NCBI RefSeq assembly: GCF_947495665.1
Contig: NZ_CANLZV010000019.1
Span: 1 to 64,000, forward strand
Length of the DNA: 64,000 nucleotides
Origin: an uncultured Sunxiuqinia sp.
Lineage (GTDB): Bacteria; Bacteroidota; Bacteroidia; Bacteroidales; Prolixibacteraceae
Direction: 5' to 3'
Shown: positions 1 to 7,631 of the stretch, in pieces
Layout: every line of letters begins with the position of its first letter
Position numbering within the stretch: position 1 is the first letter of the stretch
Notes under the pieces: generated by a model
What the model was told of the DNA's origin: nothing
The model's database searches: none
What the model saw: only the letters and a program-made list of their open reading frames with translations
Position numbers and translations under genes: made by a program

Positions 1-147
1 ATTTGATAAACGATTCAAACACGCTCCAAGTTACTGATATTCTATACTCTCCCCAAGCTCGTTGCACTCGCTTTGCCCCTCTCTTCTGGAAGAGAGGGGA
101 AGAGTCGGTGAAATCCGACAGGATTGAACATGACTCTGGGGTGAGTT
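1..147. repeat. 147-bp direct repeat, copy 1
   Basis: This stretch recurs at 1526-1672 with the same length and about a dozen or so substitutions. It contains an 11-bp perfect hairpin at 76-99 (CCCCTCTCTTC, TG loop, GAAGAGAGGGG). The repeat may extend left beyond the window. A shorter piece of the same element (ACTCTCCCCAAGCTCGTT) lies near 1459-1476. It looks like an intergenic repeat family rather than coding sequence. No transposase is associated with it. Confidence 0.8.
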
Positions 148-396
148 TACCAGTGATACCCCTTACAACTAATTTTTTCATTGAACCCTCTTTTAACCCA
201 AATTCCCGCCAGAAATCATTCACGCCTTTCCCGGGCCGGGCTCCCTTCTCCGGTTTCCGACCTCCGTCCTCCTTCTTCCAGTTTCCCGTCATTCTCCCGC
301 AGCAATCTTCAATTTTTTGTTAACTCTTTTTTGCTTCTTAAGTTCAATAGTGTTAACTTGTTATTCGTTTTAGTTCAGGAATACGACAATCACTAA

Positions 397-576
397 AAAC
401 AATTCATCCTGAATATCAAACAAAAGACCCGAACCGATCAGGTTTCTAAAGAAATTAGCGGAGAAGAATCCATCGAACATTATGTACCGCCCCCGGATCA
501 CTCCCTGAAGATTATTCACGACCAGCACACCGGCTTCCGCGGAAGCAGGCACACCGGCTTAACCACCGATGCATAA
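397..576 (+). other. Possible small coding remnant without ATG
   Basis: A plus-strand frame is open for 59 codons between stops at 394 and 574. Its conceptual product has an ordinary amino-acid mix (for example ISGEESIEHYVPPPDHSLKI) and ends in a twice-used HTGxRGSRHTG-like stretch encoded by a 12-bp direct repeat at 525-536 and 549-560. There is no ATG; CTG at 409 is the only near-start. It could be the tail of a decayed gene or a chance frame. It lies 77 bp upstream of the 654 gene. No family was recognised. Confidence 0.2.
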
Positions 577-653
577 AAAAGGGCCACCCTTGCCGTGCAA
601 AGCTTCAGGCGGCCCAACAGATTGAATTAAATCAACTATTAACTCTCAAAGTT

Positions 654-1010
654 ATGAGTTTAAACGAAAGTAAAAAGCGTGACTTTGTCTCCCAACTCAT
701 TGTGATTATGGAGCAAAACACGCAGAAACTTACGGATGCTGGCTTTGACCCGGTCGCAAAGATCGAGCAGCTTAAGGCAGAACTAACCACTGCCGACGAT
801 GCCGAGGGAAAACAAACCGAAGCTGCGGCTGCTGCTAAAGATGCCACCAAACTAGCCAATGAAACCCTGGATACGGTGTACATCAATGGCTCAGCTACCG
901 TAGATTTGATTTCCGGATTGCTCGGCAAAAACGACAACCTGGTTCTCGAAATCAAAAAGCTTCGGAAAAGTGGTAGGGGCAAGGCAAAAAACAGCCCTAC
1001 TGAATTCTAA
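654..1010 (+). CDS. Small hypothetical protein (118 aa)
   Basis: This encodes a soluble, charged 118-residue protein with no signal peptide and no membrane segment. Its middle third is alanine/lysine rich (about residues 48-70) and likely helical, and the tail is basic (RKSGRGKAK, about 105-113). The ATG follows an A/T-rich leader without a strong Shine-Dalgarno sequence, as is usual in Bacteroidota. A hairpin with a short T run lies 8 bp after the stop, which supports a real single-gene transcript. I do not recognise the family. Its compact size and helical character could fit a structural or nucleoid-associated role, but nothing in the sequence proves this. It sits between two copies of a 147-bp repeat and beside the defence island, so it may be accessory. 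Confidence 0.6.
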   Translation: MSLNESKKRDFVSQLIVIMEQNTQKLTDAGFDPVAKIEQLKAELTTADDAEGKQTEAAAAAKDATKLANETLDTVYINGSATVDLISGLLGKNDNLVLEIKKLRKSGRGKAKNSPTEF

Positions 1011-1017
1011 GATCTGG

Positions 1018-1047
1018 AAGCCCGGTTCAGCAATGAGGCGGGCTTTT
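1018..1047 (+). terminator. Rho-independent terminator of the 654 gene
   Basis: The stem AAGCCCG / CGGGCTT (7 bp) has a 14-nt loop and is followed by a short T run. It starts 8 bp after the stop codon at 1010. Confidence 0.6.
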
Positions 1048-1183
1048 CCGTCCCTACCTCCATCAATCCTTCCTTCAGATCAGTTCATTCCTTCTTTAAC
1101 CCTTAGGTGTAATGCCATTGAGCAGCTTAATGCTGCCGAAGGGAATATACTTCCGGCAGTAGCGCAGAGGCTTGCTGCCCAAT

Positions 1184-1370
1184 CGAATAATAGATATTCC
1201 CGAAGTCACAAAACCTATTCCATAGAGAATATCGATGGCGCGACGTGGAATTATCCCTCTGACACGTCGAATCGTAACTATTCCATACAGCAGCAAGCCT
1301 ATTCGATAGCGAATAGTCGTAATTCCATAACGAATAGTCTTCCTGCGACAAGGAAGAGAAGCTATTCCCC
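1184..1370. repeat. Cluster of short GAAT/ATTC palindromes
   Basis: Several short imperfect palindromes sit within about 190 bp. Examples are TATTCGATAGCGAATA, ATTCCATAGAGAAT, ATTCCATAACGAAT and GAATAATAGATATTC. Frames are open on both strands because of the repeats, but the translations are repetitive (YGI, NSI, YSI units), so I treat the stretch as non-coding. The remaining gap from 1048 to 1823 contains this cluster, a partial repeat near 1459 and the second 147-bp repeat; I see no gene there. Confidence 0.55.
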
Positions 1371-1525
1371 AAAGGGGTGATCTCCAAAACCCCCGCCAAA
1401 CAAGGAACACAGAAGGACTAGGTATTTTTTAATGACAGAATTGATGAAGTAAATCGAACTCTCCCCAAGCTCGTTAGCTCTCAGGAGTAGGTAAGCTAAA
1501 ATGAAAAATTATAAATAGAAAATCG

Positions 1526-1672
1526 ATTTGATAAACGATTCAAGCACGCTCCAAGTTGAGGATTTTACAGACTCTCCCCAAGCTCGCTACGCTTGCTTTG
1601 CCCCTCGCTTCTGGAAGAGAGGGGAAGAGTCGGTGAAATCCGATAGGATTGAACAGGACTCTGGGGTGAGTT
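1526..1672. repeat. 147-bp direct repeat, copy 2
   Basis: This is the second copy of the element at 1-147, in the same orientation. The hairpin (about 1601-1624) carries one stem mismatch relative to copy 1. With copy 1 it brackets the 654 gene and the palindrome cluster, and it ends about 150 bp before the stop of the defence-island nuclease gene. Confidence 0.8.
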
Positions 1673-1823
1673 CAACCACGTGTTCTTAACTCTCAACAGA
1701 CCAATCCAAACGCCGAGCCTACTGCCTTATCAATGGTTCTCTATAATTCGGAAAGGTGAAGAGATTGGACTTTTGAGATAGCGTGGGAGATTTCTAGCCT
1801 ATAGCATTGTTTAGCTCCTGCTA

Positions 1824-2591
1824 CTATTTTTTAAAAATTTCCCTCGAATGATATTCAAGAAACTCCTTATTTGGAGCGAACCGACTTGGTAATACTATTG
1901 TGTTATTTTCGTAAGGCAGAAAGAACTGTTCTGACTCATTATTGAGTTTTGCTTTTAGCTGATCCGATATTTTCACTCTATAGTCCGGTGTGACGGTAAT
2001 TAATCCCTTATCAAAAGCTTTGTCGTGTAGTGCATTCAGGCAAAGCCCGTTTTGTGGATTCATTCGTTCCTTTTCATTGGCTGCCCATGGTATAATATGA
2101 CTTGCAATTAATAATTCGGAAGATTGAACTCCAGTAATACAGCAGGCTTGGTTATAAGATGCTAAAATTGTCTTGCGGAAAAAACTCTGATTGACTCGTG
2201 TTCTAACAATTGCTTCCCGCTCTTTTCCTTCCTTTAACTCAGGTATGTCTGAAAGATCAATTTCGGACTCAAGTGTAACTCCTTTGTATCTGGCAAGTAT
2301 TTGCTCGCTTTCGAAAGCTAATTGATCCCAATTCCCGTGAAACTCATTCCAAACAATTTCTTCACCTTTTGCACCATGAGTTAGACCTGAAACATTCCTT
2401 GCCTTTAAGGCAGGATCAAGGCGTGCAAAATTGGCCAGTTTGTACGATACAGCTCCTTTCTTTCTCCCGATGATATTGGCTAACTCAACAACAGGAGGAT
2501 AGTTCTCGTTTATTTTGGTAAACGGGATTTTGCAATACAGGTTGAATGCAACAATATGTTCTTCTCTTGTCCAGTTCGGGTTGCGGGGCAT
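1824..2591 (-). CDS. HNH restriction-type endonuclease
   Basis: This 255-residue protein has a C-terminal HNH nuclease domain of the HNH_2 kind often seen as the restriction enzyme of m5C systems. A CCITG turn (150-154) is followed by ASHIIPW with H165, PQNGLCLN with N181, and ALHDKAFD with H189, giving the H-N-H metal and catalytic set. The N-terminal ~100 residues look like a DNA-reading module (WTREEHIVAFNLYCKIPF, then a helical IIGRKKGAVSYKLANF). The ATG starts 1 nt after the stop of the receiver gene, so it is the last gene of a translationally packed operon that begins with the controller gene near 7.48 kb. In this context it is the probable restriction nuclease partner of the methyltransferase. 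Sequence specificity cannot be read from the protein. Confidence 0.85.
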   Translation of the reverse strand: MPRNPNWTREEHIVAFNLYCKIPFTKINENYPPVVELANIIGRKKGAVSYKLANFARLDPALKARNVSGLTHGAKGEEIVWNEFHGNWDQLAFESEQILARYKGVTLESEIDLSDIPELKEGKEREAIVRTRVNQSFFRKTILASYNQACCITGVQSSELLIASHIIPWAANEKERMNPQNGLCLNALHDKAFDKGLITVTPDYRVKISDQLKAKLNNESEQFFLPYENNTIVLPSRFAPNKEFLEYHSREIFKK

Positions 2592-2592
2592 G

Positions 2593-3909
2593 CTAAAATT
2601 GAATAATCCCTAATCTACTTAGATAATTCGTATGATCTGTTATTACTTTATTTAATAGTTCATTTTTCAATCGAAAAAGAATATCTCCTAGCAACTTTGA
2701 GTTTACATCTGGAAAGCTTACAACATAACGAGAATTAAAGAAAAGATAGTGACATTTCTGGTTAAAGAAGAAAGTAGGTAAACGTGTAATTGAACTAGCC
2801 TGTGTTGTCAATAGATCAGAATCAAATTCCGGAACTAAAACCCCTAATATATAAACATAATTTCTCGGATTTGCCTGGGCATAATCGCAAGCTGCGCTAA
2901 CCTCTAACAAAACCAAAGAAGCAGAATCCTTTATCTGTCTTCTCTCTGCTTTCCTAGCCTTCCTTGAATCAAACGGTAAAAAAGAATGAAGTATCTCTTT
3001 CTGGGAAGCTCCAAAATAGGAAATCGTTTCGTCCTCACTTAAATCCCCTAAACAAACTACCACTCCCCTATCATTCTTAACTCCATGCTCGCCATTAAAA
3101 TCATAGTGATAAATTGAATTGAGCCTGCCCAACGTCAAGCTATCTATATAATTGAATTTGCTCTTTCCGTCGCATCCCAAGAGCTTTTGAAGTTTGTCAT
3201 TCCACTTAGGAGATAATTGCATTTTTCCAATCTCATTTATTAGGATTGGATTTAGTCCATCCCTAATTGCATTAAGCGGATAACTCCGAGCATTGTCGAA
3301 GCCTAAAGTTTGAAAAGCAATATTTGAGAATACCAAGTCAAAATTATCATTAAACCTATCACTATTCCCCCAAGTATCTTCTCCATTGGATACAACATTA
3401 AAAATTGTATCTAAAGACTTCCCTACTGCTTTTGAGATCTTTGTCTCATAGTCAAATAAAATCTCAATGATATCATTATCAAACACCCTAGTTATTTCCC
3501 TTTTTAAATCTTCGGGATCTCCTGTAGTCACTTTATCAATACAGTCAACCAACAGTGGCTTTGGAATACTATCTTCAGCACGCTCCTCTATATGCGCCTT
3601 AATATCTTCGACCTTATCTGTGTGGGAAGACCAAAAAATCAAGACAAATGGACCATTTTCCGCATGAATACATGCTCTAAGGGCATTCTCAAACGAAGTA
3701 ATAGTCTGCTTAGTCACATCATTACCATCCTGTAACTTTATATCAAAAAAGACTAACCTTATACCAGAAAATGGCTCAGCGGGAGGATTAGCTTGTGAGT
3801 ATAATATTGTGTATGCAGGGATATTTAGCTCGCGTAAGGCTCTATTAATCTTATCAATTTCGCGTTGCTCGTTATCCACAACTAAAACCTTTGAAATATT
3901 TTCTAACAT
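2593..3909 (-). CDS. Receiver-domain protein of the defence operon
   Basis: The first ~125 residues look like a response-regulator receiver domain. Numbered from ATG 3909, they include KVLVVDNEQ (acidic D12), LVFFDIKLQDG with likely phospho-acceptor D56, a serine pair in IFWSSH (about 94-95) and the conserved lysine in IPKP (K117). The following ~300 residues match no domain I recognise and carry no visible helix-turn-helix, so it may signal by protein contact rather than by DNA binding. The frame can be opened 9 nt upstream with TTG, but ATG 3909 lies 1 nt after the upstream stop and is preferred. The gene lies directly between the histidine-kinase-like ATPase and the HNH nuclease. I infer that it relays a phosphorylation state from the first to the second. 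Confidence 0.7.
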   Translation of the reverse strand: MLENISKVLVVDNEQREIDKINRALRELNIPAYTILYSQANPPAEPFSGIRLVFFDIKLQDGNDVTKQTITSFENALRACIHAENGPFVLIFWSSHTDKVEDIKAHIEERAEDSIPKPLLVDCIDKVTTGDPEDLKREITRVFDNDIIEILFDYETKISKAVGKSLDTIFNVVSNGEDTWGNSDRFNDNFDLVFSNIAFQTLGFDNARSYPLNAIRDGLNPILINEIGKMQLSPKWNDKLQKLLGCDGKSKFNYIDSLTLGRLNSIYHYDFNGEHGVKNDRGVVVCLGDLSEDETISYFGASQKEILHSFLPFDSRKARKAERRQIKDSASLVLLEVSAACDYAQANPRNYVYILGVLVPEFDSDLLTTQASSITRLPTFFFNQKCHYLFFNSRYVVSFPDVNSKLLGDILFRLKNELLNKVITDHTNYLSRLGIIQF

Positions 3910-3910
3910 T

Positions 3911-6034
3911 CTAATCAATTTCTGGATTAAACACTAATGCAACCACTGCCCCATTATAAGAACTAGGGATTTCTAAATCTGCAGGATTCATAAACACAAC
4001 CTCTCCACCACATAACTCCATTACCAAGCTTGTAAAGTAAAGTCCCAATCCTATTCCTCCTGGCTTAAGAGTATAAAATGGTTTTGTTATATTTTCAGTA
4101 TCCATTTTGAACCCATCACCATTGTCTGCAACAAGTATTGCTGGTCCCCTAAACTTCTCCAAATCAGTGGTAATAAGTATAGCTGGTGGAATAGACTCGT
4201 CCTTTTCAGATCTCACTGTAGACCAGTAAATAGAATTATCAATCAAATTATTTATAGCACTGAAGATCAAATTATCTGGGCCGTTGACATTAAAATCAGG
4301 AGCCTCATCCGTCAATACGGGACAAGAAAATATAATATCATGGTAGTTGAATCTCCCACTATTATGACTCTTGAGAGTTCCTAACAGTTTCTTGCAACTA
4401 AAAACAGAAGATTGATTTTGCTTTAATATCGGAGAGAACCCTTCAATTAAATTGTATAGAAACTTTATTCTTTCCCTAATATCTTCGATATCTGTTTTTC
4501 CAATATCATGGTTAATCGATTTGACCTCCCTTTGCAATTCATGGAAAACGAGACTCAAGTTCATACCAGACAAACCAGAATTTAGCATTACTTCTCTCAT
4601 TTGATTGTAATCATCTTCTATTCTCGAAATAACGTGCCTAAATTCCTTGTACAGCTTTTTCTCTTCTACTTTTGATTTTAATTCCTTAATACTTTCGGAA
4701 AACCCTGCTTTCTTTACAGGTTTGAAGCTTTTAATCTGTTCTTCGAGGGCCTCTCGATCATCCTGAATAGTTATAGCGAAGTGTTTGATTATACTTAAAC
4801 ATATATCTTTAAGCTTACGGTAAACTTCGTTCTCGTCAAACCCTTCTCTGTTTGTTTTCTCTTTTAAAAAGTCATGCGATGATTTCAGATCTAATTGAAT
4901 CGATCCTATAATATTATTATTACTAATAGTTTTCCCTGGGTTGTTTGCTCTCAGTAAATTAAGATTTAGCCAGTCATTCCCAGGCTCTCCATAGTTATAA
5001 ACCCTAAGTTTATCCCTATAAACTCGAACTCCATGGTTTTCATTCAGATATTCTTTAATGGTTTTAGTGTTATTGAATACCTTCAATATTTCTGGGCGTT
5101 GATTAAAGAGATAAAACTTGCCTTTTATCCTTCCTATTTTTTCTAGATCTTCTCCTCTATATATTTTCTTTTTTGTTTTTGATTCGGGCTTTATAAGAAT
5201 TTTGTCTTTCTTGTTTTCCTGGAAATTATTTATTGAATATCCTTTTAGCATATCAGATTTAAAGGGAGGCCTAAAGCTGTATTCCCAACTATAAGTTCCG
5301 TCCTCAGATAAATAGAAATCATATTCATATATACTGGTTCCTAATATCTTATGAGGATCAAAGATATCTTCAATCCACTCATTATATTCCTCATCAAGCA
5401 TTAATTTAACAGTAAAAGAATCTTCGGTTTGAAAAGGGCTAATGAGTGTATTCACTGTTCTGTAAATCGTCCTAATATCACCTCTTTCCCATTTCTTCTT
5501 TCTCAGGTTATTTAATGTTATCCTTGTACCATGTTTTTCACCGAGAAAGCTGAGATTCTTCTCACGCCGCAGAGTAACTTCTGTGTCTTCAATGTATTTT
5601 GCTTTGCCAATCAAACTCGGCCAATTAAAACTCAATCTAAAAGATTCATTAGTTTCTTCATCACGTGTTTCCAGGGTTATATCTGTTGCTAATTTATGCA
5701 CAGCTAAACGACCAACCCCCTTTTCCCCCAATGATTCACGACTATACTTATTGCTTATCTTTCTATTCTTACCTCTTTTAAAATCAGTCCCTATTTCGAG
5801 CCATGAATTTTCCAGGACTTCCCTTGACATCCCAACTCCATCATCTTCAATGACAATTGCAATATCTTCTTGCCCCAAATTAATAAACCGAATTTCTGCT
5901 CGAGATGCATCTGCATCGTAGGCATTTTTGACTAATTCAAATAATGCAAGATTATCACTTCCAATCAACTCATCGCCTAATAAACTTAGGATATGACTAC
6001 GTGCTTTAAAATTTGCTTTATATGATTCTGACAT
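3911..6034 (-). CDS. Histidine-kinase-like protein with two GHKL ATPase domains
   Basis: This 707-residue protein carries two Bergerat-fold ATPase modules. The N-terminal one is HSP90/MutL/MORC-like: ELVKNAYDADA with N37, DDGVGM at 64-69 and GEKGVGRLA at 103-111. The C-terminal one is sensor-kinase-like: the N-box INNLIDNSIYW (about 594-604), the G1 box DNGDGF (637-642) and the G2 box GGIGLGL (659-665). In front of the second module, FHELQREV places a candidate phospho-acceptor His at 498, after a helical stretch (about 440-480). There are no membrane segments, so sensing is cytoplasmic. Its start overlaps the methyltransferase gene by 17 nt and it stops 1 nt before the receiver gene. Fusing a MORC-like sensor to a kinase-like output inside a restriction-modification operon is unusual. 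Phosphotransfer is inferred, not shown. Confidence 0.8.
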   Translation of the reverse strand: MSESYKANFKARSHILSLLGDELIGSDNLALFELVKNAYDADASRAEIRFINLGQEDIAIVIEDDGVGMSREVLENSWLEIGTDFKRGKNRKISNKYSRESLGEKGVGRLAVHKLATDITLETRDEETNESFRLSFNWPSLIGKAKYIEDTEVTLRREKNLSFLGEKHGTRITLNNLRKKKWERGDIRTIYRTVNTLISPFQTEDSFTVKLMLDEEYNEWIEDIFDPHKILGTSIYEYDFYLSEDGTYSWEYSFRPPFKSDMLKGYSINNFQENKKDKILIKPESKTKKKIYRGEDLEKIGRIKGKFYLFNQRPEILKVFNNTKTIKEYLNENHGVRVYRDKLRVYNYGEPGNDWLNLNLLRANNPGKTISNNNIIGSIQLDLKSSHDFLKEKTNREGFDENEVYRKLKDICLSIIKHFAITIQDDREALEEQIKSFKPVKKAGFSESIKELKSKVEEKKLYKEFRHVISRIEDDYNQMREVMLNSGLSGMNLSLVFHELQREVKSINHDIGKTDIEDIRERIKFLYNLIEGFSPILKQNQSSVFSCKKLLGTLKSHNSGRFNYHDIIFSCPVLTDEAPDFNVNGPDNLIFSAINNLIDNSIYWSTVRSEKDESIPPAILITTDLEKFRGPAILVADNGDGFKMDTENITKPFYTLKPGGIGLGLYFTSLVMELCGGEVVFMNPADLEIPSSYNGAVVALVFNPEID

Positions 6035-7259
6035 TTTCTAATAAGTTACAAAGTTCGTGAGCAATCTTTTCGGCCATCAAAGGTGGCACGGCATTGCCTA
6101 TTTGCCGAAAAGCAGCGGTACGTGGTTGACTCTCTTTAATCCCTTCAAAATAATAGTCATCAGGAAATGACTGTATGCGAGCGGCTTCTCTCACAGAAAT
6201 GGACCGTAATTGTTTTTTGTCTGGATGTATGAAATGGTGTCCGTCTTTTGCTATATGGGCAATCATGGTATGGGGTTCCAATGCGACCACTTTAAACCGA
6301 TCTTTAAAATCTTCAATGTTAGCCTGAGTTCTCATGTATTCAGGTATTTGGTCATTCTTAATCCGGACTCCTTCTTCCAGTTGTTCAATCGCAAGCCGGT
6401 ATATGTCCAAATCTTTTGGGTTGTGTGGTCTGGTAATATGCTGCGTTACAAAATCAACTCCGTTTCGGATTTCAGATAGCTCCAGATATTCGTTCGTGGG
6501 AGAGGCATATTCATGAAAACGTCCCTTTTCTCCCGGTTTGATAAATGGCAAATCATTAAATATATCATTTCGGGTAAACTGATTGTCACTTGTCTCAAAG
6601 TCCGGATATTCAAATTGAAAATCTTTTTGCCATCCTATGATAATAACCCGACGTCGATTTTGAATAACCCCAAAGTCTTTTGCATTTAACATCCTGGCCT
6701 CCACAGTGTATCCCAATTGCCGGTAATACTTCTTGAGGTTTTTGTAATATTGTCCGTCTGCAGCTGTCAAAATTCCGGGAACATTTTCAAAAACAAACAT
6801 TTTGGGTTTGTATCTTTTTAGATACCTTCCATAGTGAATGTAAAGAGTTGTTCGTTCGTCGTTTTCCTTATGTTTTAGTGGTGCACGGCCAACAACCGAA
6901 TAAGCCTGACATGGTGGTCCTCCAATAATTAAATCAACAATTCTGTCTCCCTTCAAATTATCGATCTGACTAAATATCTGCTCATTCGTTTCATCTCCAA
7001 TAGGCAAATTAATAACTGATTCTCTTTTTTCCCTAGGTAACAAGCTGTAAAGTTCTTCTCTGGAAACTCCTTCCCCTTTTATATAAGCCAGGTATTTCTT
7101 AAAATCAGGCGTATTTTTCAAGTGATGATATGCAGTCCTCGTCAATAATGTATTGCATGCTGCTTTATCCATTTCAACGTGAGCAATTGGAGTAAAGTCT
7201 GCACGAATAAAACCTTCAGAAAGGCCACCAGCTCCTGCAAATAAATCTATAAAGTTCAT
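6018..7259 (-). CDS. dcm: DNA (cytosine-5-)-methyltransferase
   Basis: This 413-residue enzyme has the standard m5C methyltransferase motifs in order: motif I FIDLFAGAGGLSEGF (3-17, SAM binding), motif IV GGPPCQ (113-118) with catalytic C117, motif VI ENVPG (158-162), motif VIII QNRRRV (200-205), motif IX REAARIQSFPDDY, and motif X RQIGNAVPP near the end. It would transfer methyl from SAM to C5 of cytosine in the recognition site of the system. The start ATG overlaps the stop of the controller gene as ATGA, and the 3' end overlaps the ATPase gene by 17 nt, which shows a single operon. The target-recognition region between motifs VIII and IX gives no readable specificity. Confidence 0.95.
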   Translation of the reverse strand: MNFIDLFAGAGGLSEGFIRADFTPIAHVEMDKAACNTLLTRTAYHHLKNTPDFKKYLAYIKGEGVSREELYSLLPREKRESVINLPIGDETNEQIFSQIDNLKGDRIVDLIIGGPPCQAYSVVGRAPLKHKENDERTTLYIHYGRYLKRYKPKMFVFENVPGILTAADGQYYKNLKKYYRQLGYTVEARMLNAKDFGVIQNRRRVIIIGWQKDFQFEYPDFETSDNQFTRNDIFNDLPFIKPGEKGRFHEYASPTNEYLELSEIRNGVDFVTQHITRPHNPKDLDIYRLAIEQLEEGVRIKNDQIPEYMRTQANIEDFKDRFKVVALEPHTMIAHIAKDGHHFIHPDKKQLRSISVREAARIQSFPDDYYFEGIKESQPRTAAFRQIGNAVPPLMAEKIAHELCNLLENVRII

Positions 7260-7483
7260 TTTGATTTTGCGTTATCATAACCTTTAAAAAAATCCTCAAA
7301 GGTTGTATCCAAGGCACGAATAATCTTATCAATAAGGATGATAGACACGTTTCTTCTTCCATTCTCGACACTTGTTATATAGGTTCGATCAATCTCTGCT
7401 TTCAATGCTAACTGCTCTTGCGAAAGCTTTTTATGAAGTCTTAATTCCCTGATACGCAAACCTATTTTTCGTCTAGCATCCAT
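7256..7483 (-). CDS. XRE-family controller (C) protein of the restriction-modification operon
   Basis: This 75-residue protein is almost entirely a helix-turn-helix of the Cro/C1/XRE type: GLRIRELRLHKKLSQEQLA, then DRTYITSVENGRRNVSI. Its size and position fit C proteins, which time expression of methylase and nuclease in type II systems. A longer frame with a start at 7534 exists. I chose ATG 7483 because that residue begins the usual C-protein N-terminus (MDARRKIG) and because a TTG-N20-TACATTTA promoter ends only 5 nt before it, predicting a leaderless transcript. The longer start would lie inside the operator. The stop overlaps the methyltransferase ATG (ATGA). Confidence 0.85.
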   Translation of the reverse strand: MDARRKIGLRIRELRLHKKLSQEQLALKAEIDRTYITSVENGRRNVSIILIDKIIRALDTTFEDFFKGYDNAKSK

Positions 7484-7488
7484 GCCTC

Positions 7489-7519
7489 TAAATGTATTTT
7501 TATGTTGACTACTGCACAA
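7489..7519 (-). promoter_or_regulatory. Predicted promoter of the C-dcm-kinase-receiver-HNH operon
   Basis: Reading the minus strand, TTG (7519-7517) is followed by 20 nt and TACATTTA (7496-7489). This is close to the Bacteroidota promoter form TTG-N17-23-TAnnTTTG, with A for the last G. Transcription would begin at or next to ATG 7483, giving a leaderless message. No start-site data were used. Confidence 0.5.
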
Positions 7520-7521
7520 CG

Positions 7522-7563
7522 GACTATGAGTCACAATCCGTAAGGCGCAACGGACTATGAATC
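7522..7563. promoter_or_regulatory. Two C-box-like operators
   Basis: GACTATGAGTC (7522-7532) and GACTATGAATC (7553-7563) match the GACTnnnAGTC form of known C-protein operators, the first perfectly. Their centres are 31 bp apart, about three helical turns, and each is embedded in a longer repeat (CAACGGACTATGA). The first box abuts the predicted -33 TTG of the operon promoter, a position suited to activation and autoregulation by the adjacent C protein. Confidence 0.6.
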
Positions 7564-7631
7564 ACACGTGCTTTTTTTTCAACACATTATAAAAACTTTC
7601 AGAAATGGATAGTAGCTTCAGGAAGATCAAA

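Noticed and set aside
1184-1370. CRISPR array
   Set aside because: The repeats are short, variable palindromes without constant spacing, and no cas genes are present.
970-1410. Overlapping frames of 90-136 codons on both strands
   Set aside because: They are caused by the short palindromic repeats. The translations are repetitive (YSI, NSI, YGI units), and the plus-strand frame begins inside the real 654 gene.
7484-7534. N-terminal extension of the controller gene
   Set aside because: The extra 17 codons overlap the predicted promoter and the first C-box and are not part of the helix-turn-helix fold.
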